Positions 1 to 7,222 of a DNA stretch of 11,272 nucleotides are shown one piece after another (position 1 is the first letter of the stretch; each line of letters opens with the position of its first letter). The translations under genes and the position numbers were made by a program. Source of the DNA: Rhodoluna sp. (GTDB taxonomy: Bacteria; Actinomycetota; Actinomycetes; Actinomycetales; Microbacteriaceae); contig JAPLAJ010000075.1 in NCBI GenBank assembly GCA_026393335.1, positions 1 to 11,272 of the forward strand. The letters run 5' to 3'. The notes under the pieces are model-generated. The model did not search any database and was not told where the DNA came from. It worked only from the letters and a program-made list of their open reading frames with translations.

Positions 1-321
1 TACAAAATAGTCAAAGGCAAACGCTTGCCTTTCAAGAATCTTGCTGAATACAAGCTGGATAATCTAACCGAGCCACCATTGATTTGGGTTGATGAAGCAT
101 TCATCAAGAACTTGCCACTGGGACCTGCCATGGTTGTCAAGAAGCCAACCGATCCAAAACCTGGACCGGTTACTCAACCTAAGACATACACAATTGTGGC
201 GGGGGATTCCCTGAGCATGATTGCCGCAAAATTCAAGACAACAGTTGCCAAGCTTATGGAATTGAATAACTTGGTGAACTCTGACCGCATAAGAATCGGT
301 CAAATCCTCAAACTGCCTTAG
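1..321 (+). CDS. LysM-domain cell-wall protein, C-terminal end only
   Basis: The reading frame is open to the left edge, so this is the last 106 residues of a longer protein. A TTG at 25 lies in frame, but nothing marks it as a start. Two parts are visible. Residues 1 to about 45 begin YKIVKGKRLPF and continue with an IWVD...FIKNLPLGPA segment. To me this resembles the short 'xxVKNGKR-P...LPLG' modules found repeated in wall-associated proteins of Gram-positive bacteria. A Pro/Lys-rich linker (KKPTDPKPGPV) follows. A LysM domain then fills about residues 61-106, with YTIVAGDSLSMIA at its start and IRIGQILKLP at its end. LysM binds N-acetylglucosamine-containing glycans, usually peptidoglycan, so an extracellular or wall-bound location is expected. 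Any catalytic domain would lie outside the window. The stop overlaps the convergent ligase gene by 4 nt. The LysM call is firm; the upstream module is a tentative recollection. Confidence 0.85.
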   Translation, partial: YKIVKGKRLPFKNLAEYKLDNLTEPPLIWVDEAFIKNLPLGPAMVVKKPTDPKPGPVTQPKTYTIVAGDSLSMIAAKFKTTVAKLMELNNLVNSDRIRIGQILKLP

Positions 322-1697
322 CGTTTACGAAGATATGTAATTGGTCGTTTGCTAATTTGCTCTAGTTGCTTACGCTTAGGTTTCTTTGAATTCTCTTCGA
401 GTAGCTCTTCAGGATCATGAGATTTCACAGCAAATACAATCAGCATCAACATCGCTGACTGAACTAAGAGTCTAGATTCGGTTATTCCTCGCACCAGTTG
501 AGTAACAAGGATCAACAATGGCCATAAATATAGCGCATTTGAGTGGTGCACACCTAGACGCCAGGTTTTGATAAATGTTCGGGTCAGCAGTATGAGGAAG
601 AGAATCAGGCCAACTGCTCCTAGCTGCAACCACATCTCAAGGTATGAGTTATGGGCTTGGAAATATTCAATGCCGTTGATCACAATCAAACCTGCAAAAG
701 GTTCGACCCCTGGAACCCAAACACCAGTGAAGCCCAAACCTTCCAAAGGTCTTTGTGAGCCTAATTCAAAAACCGATCTCCAGATATCTGTGCGATGAGT
801 CATGTCAGGGCTCTTACCTAGAAACTCAAACACGCTTCTTCTAAAAATCAGAACTAGAAAACCTGCTGCTCCTGAGATGGCCCATGCCACTCGGTAGTAA
901 CGGTGTCTAGTATCTCGGTCTTTACCTTCGGCAAGTAGCGAGACGATTGCAGCTAAGCCAACTGCTACCGAGGCAAAAACAATTCCAGCTGAGCCGGAGA
1001 CAACGATGGTCACAAGGCTAAGTGCGATACTCAACACAGTAAGAACTTTGTTTGTCTTCTTGATGGCTAGCTCGACTAGGAAAGTAATCAAACCCATCAA
1101 TGCCCAAGCACCCATGAAACTATTTCGTAGCAACAGATCATCGATGGTTCGGCCATCAGGTACCTGACCGATGTTCCTTATGCTCTGGAAGAGCTCTTCA
1201 TTAACTCCCAAGATTGATGACTGGGCCATGAGAGATAAAACAGTTAGGAACAACTCGTAGCCAAGGGCTGCAAAGATGATTCCTCTAATTGTGTTGGCAA
1301 AGATACCAAGGATCTGTCGCCATGAAAACACAGCGGTGATGAACAACGCTGCTAGGACAACACCTATTTGAATAATGAAACTAGAAATTGTTTGGCTTGG
1401 ATAGTTAGACCACAAAACCGAGCCGAGCATCAGGGCTACTAGAAGAGTGAGCTCGATTGGGATTTGACGGAAAACCCTTCTCCAATCGGCTTTGAAGAAG
1501 TAATAAGCAGATCCTGCTAAAGCAATGGCTGATAGCCCATACCAAGCTAGCCAAGCTGGAGTTAGATACAAATACTCTTGGGCAAAAAGAGCATCACCGA
1601 ATACAACTAGGACTAAAGCCAGATAGGCGATAGCAAAAGCGCGCTTAGGCACCTGTGCAACAACTGGTTTACGGGCTTTTTTGCTAGTTACTGACAT
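318..1697 (-). CDS. O-antigen ligase / Wzy-type polymerase family membrane protein
   Basis: This is a 459-residue polytopic inner-membrane protein with roughly ten or more hydrophobic segments. The N-terminus is short and basic (MSVTSKKARKP) and the C-terminal tail after about residue 425 is cytoplasmic and Lys/Arg-rich. The Wzy_C (PF04932) signature lies in a long loop near residues 300-365. It comprises HRTDIWR (301-307), RPLEGLGF (316-323), then AHNSYLEMWLQLGAVG (348-363); R302, R307 and H349 are the likely key residues. Proteins of this family transfer or polymerise lipid-linked glycans on the outer face of the membrane. In a Gram-positive envelope the likely product is a surface polysaccharide or glycosylated wall polymer, but the substrate cannot be read from sequence. 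The gene is divergent from manA and convergent with the LysM gene. An in-frame TGA lies just upstream of the ATG at 1697, which fixes the start. Arginine codons are often AGA/AGG, unlike ahcY. Confidence 0.88.
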   Translation of the reverse strand: MSVTSKKARKPVVAQVPKRAFAIAYLALVLVVFGDALFAQEYLYLTPAWLAWYGLSAIALAGSAYYFFKADWRRVFRQIPIELTLLVALMLGSVLWSNYPSQTISSFIIQIGVVLAALFITAVFSWRQILGIFANTIRGIIFAALGYELFLTVLSLMAQSSILGVNEELFQSIRNIGQVPDGRTIDDLLLRNSFMGAWALMGLITFLVELAIKKTNKVLTVLSIALSLVTIVVSGSAGIVFASVAVGLAAIVSLLAEGKDRDTRHRYYRVAWAISGAAGFLVLIFRRSVFEFLGKSPDMTHRTDIWRSVFELGSQRPLEGLGFTGVWVPGVEPFAGLIVINGIEYFQAHNSYLEMWLQLGAVGLILFLILLTRTFIKTWRLGVHHSNALYLWPLLILVTQLVRGITESRLLVQSAMLMLIVFAVKSHDPEELLEENSKKPKRKQLEQISKRPITYLRKR

Positions 1698-1706
1698 TTG
1701 TACTCA

Positions 1707-1712
1707 AGTCTA
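1707..1712 (-). promoter_or_regulatory. Possible -10 element of the ligase gene
   Basis: Read on the minus strand this is TAGACT, a TANNNT match nine bases before the ATG at 1697. Transcription would begin about two or three bases before the start codon, giving an almost leaderless mRNA. No Shine-Dalgarno sequence is visible. No convincing -35 element is seen. Confidence 0.4.
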
Positions 1713-1746
1713 GGGTGGCTGATGGCTAGAGGTGTTTCCCCAAGAT

Positions 1747-1752
1747 TAGGCT
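1747..1752 (+). promoter_or_regulatory. -10 element of a leaderless manA transcript
   Basis: TAGGCT lies at exactly -12 to -7 from the manA ATG. In Actinobacteria, TANNNT at this distance places the transcription start on the A of the initiation codon. No Shine-Dalgarno sequence precedes the gene, which agrees with leaderless translation. No clear -35 hexamer is seen. The 61-bp gap to the ligase start would have to hold both divergent promoters. Confidence 0.6.
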
Positions 1753-1758
1753 ATTGGA

Positions 1759-2919
1759 ATGCTCGTGAAACTGATGAATCAACCGATGGATTACGCCTGG
1801 GGTTCTATTGACCTAATCCCAGACTATTTCGGTGTGGCAGCTACCGGCAAGCCAATGGCAGAGATTTGGTTTGGTACCCATGATGGATCTCCTACGGAAG
1901 TTGTTGGTTCAAATAAGTCCTTGCATGCCACCCTTCTAGAACAAGGAAAATCAGGACGATTGCCTTTTCTTTTGAAGATTCTGGCTGCTGGAGCACCCCT
2001 ATCTATTCAGGCACACCCCAATCCAGCACAGGCAGTAGAAGGTTTTGCTAGAGAAAATGCAGCAGGGATTCCAATTACTGCAGCCAACCGTAACTATAAA
2101 GATGACTTAGCTAAACCAGAGCTAATCGTTTCGCTAACTGAGCGCTTTGATGCTTTGGTGGGCTTTAGTTCTCCTGCTCTAATCAAAGAGAAGTTTGCTG
2201 AATTACAAGAAGTCAGCACCAGTTCTAACTTAAGTGAAGTTTTGAGTAGATGGATCAAATGGCTTGACGAGCAAGGGGGAGTTCGTAAGGTTTTCCTAGA
2301 TGCTCTAACTTCAGCTGACTGCGATGAAGCTTTCATATCAGATTTGATTGATTCAGCTGAACAGTGTCCAGCTCTTGTTGACCTAGTAGTTCACCTTGCT
2401 GAACACCATGGTAAAGACCGAGGTATTGCAACAGCTCTACTAATGAATCACATGAGTCTAAATAGAGGCGAAGGTGTTTTTGTTCCTGCAGGAATGCCAC
2501 ACGCTTACCTATCAGGTTTAGGTGTTGAGGTCATGCTTGCTAGCGACAATGTTTTGCGTGGTGGTCTAACTCCAAAACACATCGATGTTGAAGAGCTCAC
2601 TAAAGTTTTGGTTTTTGAAAGCACAGATCCACAACTAGTAAGAACCAAAACTCTTGCAGTTGGCTTTGAGAAGTTTGACCTACCAACACCAGAATTTGAT
2701 TTCTATCGAGCTAGCGTCAGCTCAACTAATTTGCTCGCAGATCTAAATCTTCCAGGTGATGCAATTGTTTTATGCACTGAAGGTTCAGTGGCTCTAAGTA
2801 ACAGCCAAGAAGAACGCCAGGTTCTCAATAACGGTGAGGCAGCCTTTATGGCTGGCGATGCCAGATCCTTTAGCCTTGCAGGCAACGGATCTGTATTTAT
2901 CGCCGTTAGTTCGAAGTAG
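1759..2919 (+). CDS. manA: Mannose-6-phosphate isomerase, class I (type I PMI)
   Basis: Cytosolic zinc enzyme that interconverts fructose-6-phosphate and mannose-6-phosphate, feeding GDP-mannose synthesis together with the phosphomannomutase encoded at 9119. At 386 residues it is near normal family length. The N-terminus (NQPMDYAWGS) and GKPMAEIWFGTH (30-41) are typical. The zinc ligands expected for the family are present: Q84 and H86 in SIQAHPNP, E121 in AKPEL, and H248 in FVPAGMPHAYL. The DNVLRGGLTPKH segment (263-274) carries the conserved active-site Arg267. The first ATG matches where relatives begin and is placed perfectly for a leaderless start; a second ATG six codons in (1774) is less likely. 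The 3' end overlaps galE on the opposite strand by 14 nt. In many actinobacteria manA lies beside manB and ahcY; here it sits on the other side of whiB. Confidence 0.95.
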   Translation: MLVKLMNQPMDYAWGSIDLIPDYFGVAATGKPMAEIWFGTHDGSPTEVVGSNKSLHATLLEQGKSGRLPFLLKILAAGAPLSIQAHPNPAQAVEGFARENAAGIPITAANRNYKDDLAKPELIVSLTERFDALVGFSSPALIKEKFAELQEVSTSSNLSEVLSRWIKWLDEQGGVRKVFLDALTSADCDEAFISDLIDSAEQCPALVDLVVHLAEHHGKDRGIATALLMNHMSLNRGEGVFVPAGMPHAYLSGLGVEVMLASDNVLRGGLTPKHIDVEELTKVLVFESTDPQLVRTKTLAVGFEKFDLPTPEFDFYRASVSSTNLLADLNLPGDAIVLCTEGSVALSNSQEERQVLNNGEAAFMAGDARSFSLAGNGSVFIAVSSK

Positions 2920-3868
2920 CCCTGTGGTGGCTTGAAACAATATCTACCAAAGTGTATTTAGCTTTCCAACCCAAGACATCATTGATTCTTGAAACATCAG
3001 CGCTCAAAGCTGCTGGATCACCTGGTCTTCTATCAACTAGGTCCACAGCAAAATCTTGACCAATAACTTTATGGATTGTGTCAATAACAGCGAGAACTGA
3101 TGAGCCCTTTCCTGTGCCAACGTTAAAGATTGAGTGCTCTCTGTTCTCTTCATTCAAGTAGTCAAGAGCTGATATGTGGGCATCGGCTAAATCAAGTACG
3201 TGAATGTAGTCACGCACGCAACTACCATCAGGAGTAGGCCAGTCGGTTCCAAAAACTTGGATTGGCTGGTTGTTCTTGATTGCGTTAAATGCAATTGGAA
3301 TTAGGTTTGCAACAGCGGTATCGGCAAGATCATCGAAACCTGCTCCAGCGACGTTGAAGTAACGCAGGCTGACAACCTTCAGACCCCAGGCCTTAGCGGC
3401 GTCAGCCATCATCCACTCACCAACAAGCTTGGTTTCACCGTATGGGTTGATTGGTCGAGCTAGATAATCTTCGTTGACCTGGTCAACATCAGGTGAGCCA
3501 TAGGTTGCTGCGCTTGAAGAAAAGACCATGTGCATGACCTTTGACTCTCGCATTGCTGAAAGCAGGTTGGTCACCGAGTTGATGTTCTGCTGGTAGTAAT
3601 ACTCTGGACGGTCAACAGATTCACCAACCGACTTTCTAGCGGCCAGGTGAATAACGCCTTGGATTCCGTACTTTTTGAAAGCTTCAACTAACACGCTCTG
3701 AGCATCAGCTGCGGCTAGATCTAGTTGAACTAGGGGGGTTTGGCCCAAGCGGCTCTTTATGCCGCTGGTTAGGTCATCAAGGGCAATTGGTTCATGCCCT
3801 GCAGCGATTAGCTGCCTAATCACGTGCGAACCAATGTACCCGGCACCACCGGTAACTAATATCTTCAT
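2906..3868 (-). CDS. galE: UDP-glucose 4-epimerase (GalE-type extended SDR)
   Basis: Cytosolic NAD-dependent epimerase that interconverts UDP-glucose and UDP-galactose, supplying galactosyl donors for surface glycans or allowing galactose use by the Leloir route. The 320-residue length is normal. Features in order are the Rossmann glycine motif GGAGYIGS (7-14), the acidic NAD-ribose residues of ALDDL (29-33), HLAARKSVGES (74-84), and the catalytic triad region FSSSAATYG (116-124) with Y143 and K147 in NPYGETK. These are followed by RYFNVAGA (169-176), VRDYIHVLDLADAH (218-231) and FNVGTGKGSSV (248-258). Because related nucleotide-sugar epimerases share these motifs, exact substrate choice is a family-level inference. 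The ATG at 3868 has no Shine-Dalgarno sequence but has TANNNT at -12. The tail overlaps manA; the head faces whiB across 183 bp. Confidence 0.93.
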   Translation of the reverse strand: MKILVTGGAGYIGSHVIRQLIAAGHEPIALDDLTSGIKSRLGQTPLVQLDLAAADAQSVLVEAFKKYGIQGVIHLAARKSVGESVDRPEYYYQQNINSVTNLLSAMRESKVMHMVFSSSAATYGSPDVDQVNEDYLARPINPYGETKLVGEWMMADAAKAWGLKVVSLRYFNVAGAGFDDLADTAVANLIPIAFNAIKNNQPIQVFGTDWPTPDGSCVRDYIHVLDLADAHISALDYLNEENREHSIFNVGTGKGSSVLAVIDTIHKVIGQDFAVDLVDRRPGDPAALSADVSRINDVLGWKAKYTLVDIVSSHHRATSN

Positions 3869-3874
3869 GGGTAT

Positions 3875-3880
3875 AGGTTA
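3875..3880 (-). promoter_or_regulatory. -10 element of a leaderless galE transcript
   Basis: On the minus strand this reads TAACCT, six bases before the ATG, so it occupies exactly -12 to -7. That is the spacing for transcription starting at the initiation codon. No Shine-Dalgarno sequence lies in front of galE. I see no convincing -35 hexamer 16-18 bases upstream. Confidence 0.6.
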
Positions 3881-3964
3881 TCTGGGTTTGAGAGGCCAAA
3901 TATCCCTAGAAATAGGCTAAAAACCGAATGTTAAGGCTTGGTAACACTTCTCGATTTGACCTAT

Positions 3965-3977
3965 TGTCAACTTGACA
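3965..3977 (+). promoter_or_regulatory. 13-bp palindrome covering the whiB -35 (possible operator)
   Basis: TGTCAA and TTGACA form a perfect 6-bp inverted repeat around a single C at 3971. The right arm is the consensus -35 hexamer of the whiB promoter. The left arm is the same hexamer on the opposite strand, pointing toward galE. The bases 3974-3978 read GACAC, which matches the short core known for WhiA binding in Streptomyces, though five bases occur often by chance. Either a regulator site or a coincidence of promoter sequence. Confidence 0.4.
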
Positions 3978-4001
3978 CCACAATACTTACAGCGTTGTAA
4001 T
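3972..4001 (+). promoter_or_regulatory. Sigma-70-type promoter of whiB
   Basis: The -35 hexamer TTGACA (3972-3977) is a perfect consensus. With an 18-bp spacer it is followed by TGTAAT (3996-4001), five of six bases of TATAAT. Transcription would begin near 4008, leaving a leader of about 44 nt before the whiB ATG. That is long enough for the Shine-Dalgarno-like GAGAGG at 4040-4045. This is the strongest promoter by sequence in the window, and the only clear one in which both hexamers are good. Confidence 0.7.
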
Positions 4002-4007
4002 TACAAC
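3994..4007. promoter_or_regulatory. 14-bp perfect palindrome over the whiB -10 (possible operator)
   Basis: GTTGTAATTACAAC is identical to its own reverse complement. It spans the predicted -10 and reaches to about the predicted transcription start, a position where a bound homodimer would block RNA polymerase. I cannot assign it to a known regulator family from memory. Confidence 0.5.
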
Positions 4008-4051
4008 TGTGCAATCTAGAAGCAACGCTTTGAAGATTTGAGAGGAACCGC

Positions 4052-4366
4052 ATGTCCGAGAACGAGAACTTTGGCCAAGTACCAGAAGACTGGTTTAAGG
4101 ACCCTTTCCTTCGGTCAATGTTGGGCGGCGATCTAAGTGCAGATCACAACCCGTTAGCTTGGCAGCGAGACGCTCTTTGTTCACAGACAGACCCTGAAGC
4201 TTTCTTCCCTGAAAAAGGTGGATCAACTAGAGATGCCAAGCGCATCTGTTCTGGTTGCGATGTTCAGAAGCAATGCCTGGACTATGCGCTAGCTAATGAT
4301 GAAAGATTTGGTATCTGGGGCGGCCTAAGCGAGCGCGAACGTCGCAAGCTAAAGAAGCGCGCTTAG
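4052..4366 (+). CDS. whiB: WhiB-family transcriptional regulator (WhiB2/WhmD-like)
   Basis: Small (104 residues) iron-sulfur regulator that works with the primary sigma factor to control gene expression; WhiB/WhmD orthologues govern cell division and septation. The four cluster ligands are C43, C66, C69 and C75, in the order C-x22-C-x2-C-x5-C. The invariant turn GIWGG is at 87-91, followed by the basic DNA-binding tail SERERRKLKKR (93-103). TDPEAFFPEKGGSTR (46-60) is typical of the WhiB2/WhmD branch rather than WhiB1, 3 or 7. The acidic N-terminus of about 35 residues is poorly conserved in this family. GAGAGG six bases before the ATG serves as ribosome binding site. Two palindromes overlap the promoter, so regulation, possibly autoregulation, is plausible. 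The large glycosyltransferase follows after 19 nt on the same strand with no clear promoter of its own, so readthrough from whiB is likely. Confidence 0.95.
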   Translation: MSENENFGQVPEDWFKDPFLRSMLGGDLSADHNPLAWQRDALCSQTDPEAFFPEKGGSTRDAKRICSGCDVQKQCLDYALANDERFGIWGGLSERERRKLKKRA

Positions 4367-4385
4367 TCTAGGCACTGGCCACGCC

Positions 4386-7220
4386 ATGAGTATGCGTGTG
4401 GTGGCGGTTGTTGTTAGCAATGACCAACCGCTCTATTTAGAAAAAAACTTAGAGGCTCTTGAAAAACAGAGTTTCAGAATTGAACGCACTCTAGTAGTAG
4501 ACAGTTCAAAATCAACTGAAACAAATTCGATTTTAGATTCATTTGTAAATCAATCCAGCAAACATGCAGTGTTGGCCATACAGGAAAACGCAACCTTTGC
4601 TGAACTTTCAGCTCTTGCTATAAAACAAGCTTTAGAAGGTTTAGAGAATCTCGACGAGATAGCGATCTGGCTTGTTCATGATGACAGCCTTCCTGAAGTT
4701 CATGCTTTGGCAGAACTAGTAAGAGCTCTAGAACTCTCGCCACTTGTAGCAATAGCCTCACCCAAGCAGCTGGGTTTTGATAATCCAAAAATGATTGTTC
4801 AACAAGGTTTGACTGTTACCTCCACGCTAAAACCTTTTTCATTGGTCAATGATGAACTTGATCAGAAGCAGCATGACTGGATGAGTGATGTGTTGGCTGT
4901 GACCAGCAACGCGATGCTAATCAGAGCAAATGTTTGGGCAGAGCTAGGTGGCTTCTCTTTGGTGGCACCGGAGCTTGCAGCAGATGTGGATTTAGGAATT
5001 AGAACTCATCAGTTGGGTTATCGAGTAGTAGTTGTGCCAACTGCAAGAGTGCGTCACGCTGAACTTTCGTTACAAGGTCTACGAGATAAGAAGTGGCTCG
5101 GTGGCTCAGTTAAGTTTGCTATGGCAAAAGCTACTAACCATCTGCGCTTGGCACATTTTCCTTTGTTTGTATCTTTTCTTTATTGGCTAGCTCTTCCTCT
5201 GCTTTCAGTCTTTCAAGTAGCAACGTTGCTTCTAGTCAAAAGACCAGATCGGATTCTTTTCACATTAAGAGCAAACCTCTGGGCTTTTTTCACTGTTAGA
5301 GCAAGGCTGAGAGATAGGCATCGAGCAACACTCAAGTCGCTTAGACCCTTGTTTGCCACATCAACACAGATCAAATCGAGAACTCGTTTAGCCTTTGAGC
5401 TTGAAGAGCAAAAGACTAATTTGGCAAACTTCCAGGAAGCACCTGCCACTAGATCTAATGTGTTGCAAAGAAGCTTTGCCTCTAGTGGTGGCCTCTGGGT
5501 AATGCTCGGGCTTTTGTTTGTCTCTTTCAAATACTTTCCTTTGGGACAGGCTGCCATTGGTGGCTTTGCTCTGCCACTTAGTGATACTTGGCTGCAACTA
5601 TTTGCCAACACCGGTGCTAGTTACCAGTTTGTAGGTTTAGGCATAGCTGCTCCTAGTGATCCGTTTAACTGGGTCTTACTCTTTATTGGGTCACTGACAT
5701 TCTTTGCCCCGAATCTTGCCTTGTCGGCTGTGTTGTTTGTGGCAATGCCGTTGGCATATTTTGGAGCATGGCGGTTACTTTCCACAGTTACTCTTCGTAA
5801 CTCGGTGAAGATTCCACTTGCTTTGATTTATGTTTTCTTCCCTGCATTTGTTTTGTCCCAGTCAGTCGGCAACTATCCAGCGGTGCTGTTCTCGATAACA
5901 CTGCCTTGGCTTTTATTTGCACTAGCTCGAGCAGGACGTTTGGGTGTTACAAGTTCTATTAGGTCCAATGCTCAAACCTGGTCTTGGATTGCTGCTAGCT
6001 CGCTACTGTTTGCCGTAGCTGCGGCAAGTGCTCCTAGTGCACTGTTGATTCTTGTAGCGGTTGCAGTTACGTATGCGGTGTTATCGCGCGGCAGATTTGC
6101 CACAACAGCGTTTATAGTTTTGCCTGCTTCCGCTTTGCTGACTCCGTATCTTATTCATCAGGCACTAATCAATCAGAGCCCATTAGGGATATTCGCTGAC
6201 CCAACAATCTCTTACCCAACTAAGCCTCAATCTGTTTTGCATTCAATAATCGGTAATGACCAACTACTTGGTTGGGCTGCTATTGGAATCCTTGCTATCG
6301 CTGCTTTTGCGCTGCTTTCTAAAGCTAAAGGAATATTTGGTCTAGGCATTTTGGCTCTATTGGCTTTAGTGAATCTAATCTTTACCCAGTCGATAGCTTT
6401 TACCGCAGGTGGCACAGGTTCAATCTTCTTGGATTCAACCAGCGCTGTGTTTGATAGCCCTGCGCCAACGGTAATGTTCTTGGGCCTGATAGCCCTTCTG
6501 GGAATTGGTATATGGCTTGATTCTCTAACTCGAATTGGTATTAGAAGAATCGTTGTTGGGTTGGCTGTTGCAGGCCTAATGCCTTTGGCAATCAGCTCTA
6601 TAACCACTCCCACAGTAATTACATTCGGTGAGAGTAGAAACTTGCCTGCGATCTTCGAAGCCGAGTCAAAGGTAGGAAATGATTTGCGAATGCTGATTAT
6701 CTCCAAACGAGGAGAATCAGAATTACAAGAATTCCGAGCAGAACTTATAAGACCTAATGGTTTGCGTTTAGATTCAATCTCCACCGCTTATAGAACAAGC
6801 CCGCAAAACATTTCCTCAGGTGCCGATGGCTCAGTCAAGAGTGTGATTTCTGAACTAGTTGGAAACCTAGTGTCAGCTAATGGCAAGGATCTAGTTCCTG
6901 CACTAAAAGAAGTTGGTATTGGCTATGTGTTGGTAACCAATAATGAAGGCAATGCAGATCTTGCCGTTAGTTTGAATTCAGTTACCGAGTTAGATCAGGT
7001 TGGAACCACTGAGTTTGGTCAACTTTGGCGAGTAAAAGCAAGTGAGAGCTTCGAGGTTCAAGATCAGCAGACATATTGGTCAATAACGAAATCGGTGCAG
7101 CTAGGAATACTCTTTGGTTTTATTCTTTTGGCTTTGCCAACTTCTCGTGGTCGTAAATCCAGGCGAGATGTTCAAGCGCTCAATGAAGATAGTTTTCAAC
7201 TAGAGCAGGAGCAGCAATAA
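4386..7220 (+). CDS. Large membrane glycosyltransferase: GT2 catalytic domain fused to a polytopic module
   Basis: This 944-residue protein joins a cytosolic GT-A domain to a long membrane part. Residues 4-250 are family-2-like: VVAVVVSNDQPLYL near the start, WLVHDDS (95-101, with the expected metal/nucleotide-binding DD at 99-100), SNAMLIRANVWAELGGF (174-190) and the late motif ADVDLG (199-204). Two hydrophobic segments (about 258-284) are followed by a basic cytosolic stretch to about 365. Roughly ten further membrane segments run to about 738. A soluble, probably extracytoplasmic region of some 150 residues (740-895) precedes a last helix (899-917) and a short basic tail. Donor, acceptor and product are unknown; a cell-surface glycan is the likely output. 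The gene lies 19 nt after whiB and its stop shares one base with the DUF5719 start. No good Shine-Dalgarno sequence precedes the ATG; M3 is an alternative start. Arginine is often AGA/AGG. Confidence 0.88.
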   Translation: MSMRVVAVVVSNDQPLYLEKNLEALEKQSFRIERTLVVDSSKSTETNSILDSFVNQSSKHAVLAIQENATFAELSALAIKQALEGLENLDEIAIWLVHDDSLPEVHALAELVRALELSPLVAIASPKQLGFDNPKMIVQQGLTVTSTLKPFSLVNDELDQKQHDWMSDVLAVTSNAMLIRANVWAELGGFSLVAPELAADVDLGIRTHQLGYRVVVVPTARVRHAELSLQGLRDKKWLGGSVKFAMAKATNHLRLAHFPLFVSFLYWLALPLLSVFQVATLLLVKRPDRILFTLRANLWAFFTVRARLRDRHRATLKSLRPLFATSTQIKSRTRLAFELEEQKTNLANFQEAPATRSNVLQRSFASSGGLWVMLGLLFVSFKYFPLGQAAIGGFALPLSDTWLQLFANTGASYQFVGLGIAAPSDPFNWVLLFIGSLTFFAPNLALSAVLFVAMPLAYFGAWRLLSTVTLRNSVKIPLALIYVFFPAFVLSQSVGNYPAVLFSITLPWLLFALARAGRLGVTSSIRSNAQTWSWIAASSLLFAVAAASAPSALLILVAVAVTYAVLSRGRFATTAFIVLPASALLTPYLIHQALINQSPLGIFADPTISYPTKPQSVLHSIIGNDQLLGWAAIGILAIAAFALLSKAKGIFGLGILALLALVNLIFTQSIAFTAGGTGSIFLDSTSAVFDSPAPTVMFLGLIALLGIGIWLDSLTRIGIRRIVVGLAVAGLMPLAISSITTPTVITFGESRNLPAIFEAESKVGNDLRMLIISKRGESELQEFRAELIRPNGLRLDSISTAYRTSPQNISSGADGSVKSVISELVGNLVSANGKDLVPALKEVGIGYVLVTNNEGNADLAVSLNSVTELDQVGTTEFGQLWRVKASESFEVQDQQTYWSITKSVQLGILFGFILLALPTSRGRKSRRDVQALNEDSFQLEQEQQ

Positions 7221-7222
7221 TG
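7207..7222 (+). promoter_or_regulatory. Ribosome binding site and TAATG coupling junction
   Basis: AGGAG at 7207-7211 lies eight bases before the ATG at 7220. The glycosyltransferase stop TAA (7218-7220) shares its last A with that ATG. This is the clearest Shine-Dalgarno sequence in the window, and it decides the DUF5719 start. Ribosomes finishing the upstream gene can reinitiate here. Confidence 0.85.

Noticed and set aside
25..27. TTG as the start of a complete 98-residue LysM protein
   Set aside because: The frame stays open to the first base, no ribosome site precedes the TTG, and the upstream residues continue the same module, so a truncated longer gene is more likely.
3905..3916. CCTA-GAAA-TAGG stem-loop upstream of galE
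   Set aside because: The stem has only four pairs and lies upstream of the predicted galE transcription start, so it is unlikely to act as RNA.
4355..4364. AAGCGCGCTT palindrome at the end of whiB as a terminator
   Set aside because: It lies inside the coding sequence for the Lys/Arg-rich tail, forms no loop long enough for a hairpin, and has no following T-run.
5213..5611. 132-codon minus-strand open frame inside the glycosyltransferase gene
   Set aside because: Antisense shadow without recognisable motifs or its own start signals.
6227..6784. 185-codon open frame on the minus strand inside the glycosyltransferase gene
   Set aside because: It lies antisense to a well-supported membrane gene, has no recognisable motif, and its composition reflects the codons of the hydrophobic protein opposite.
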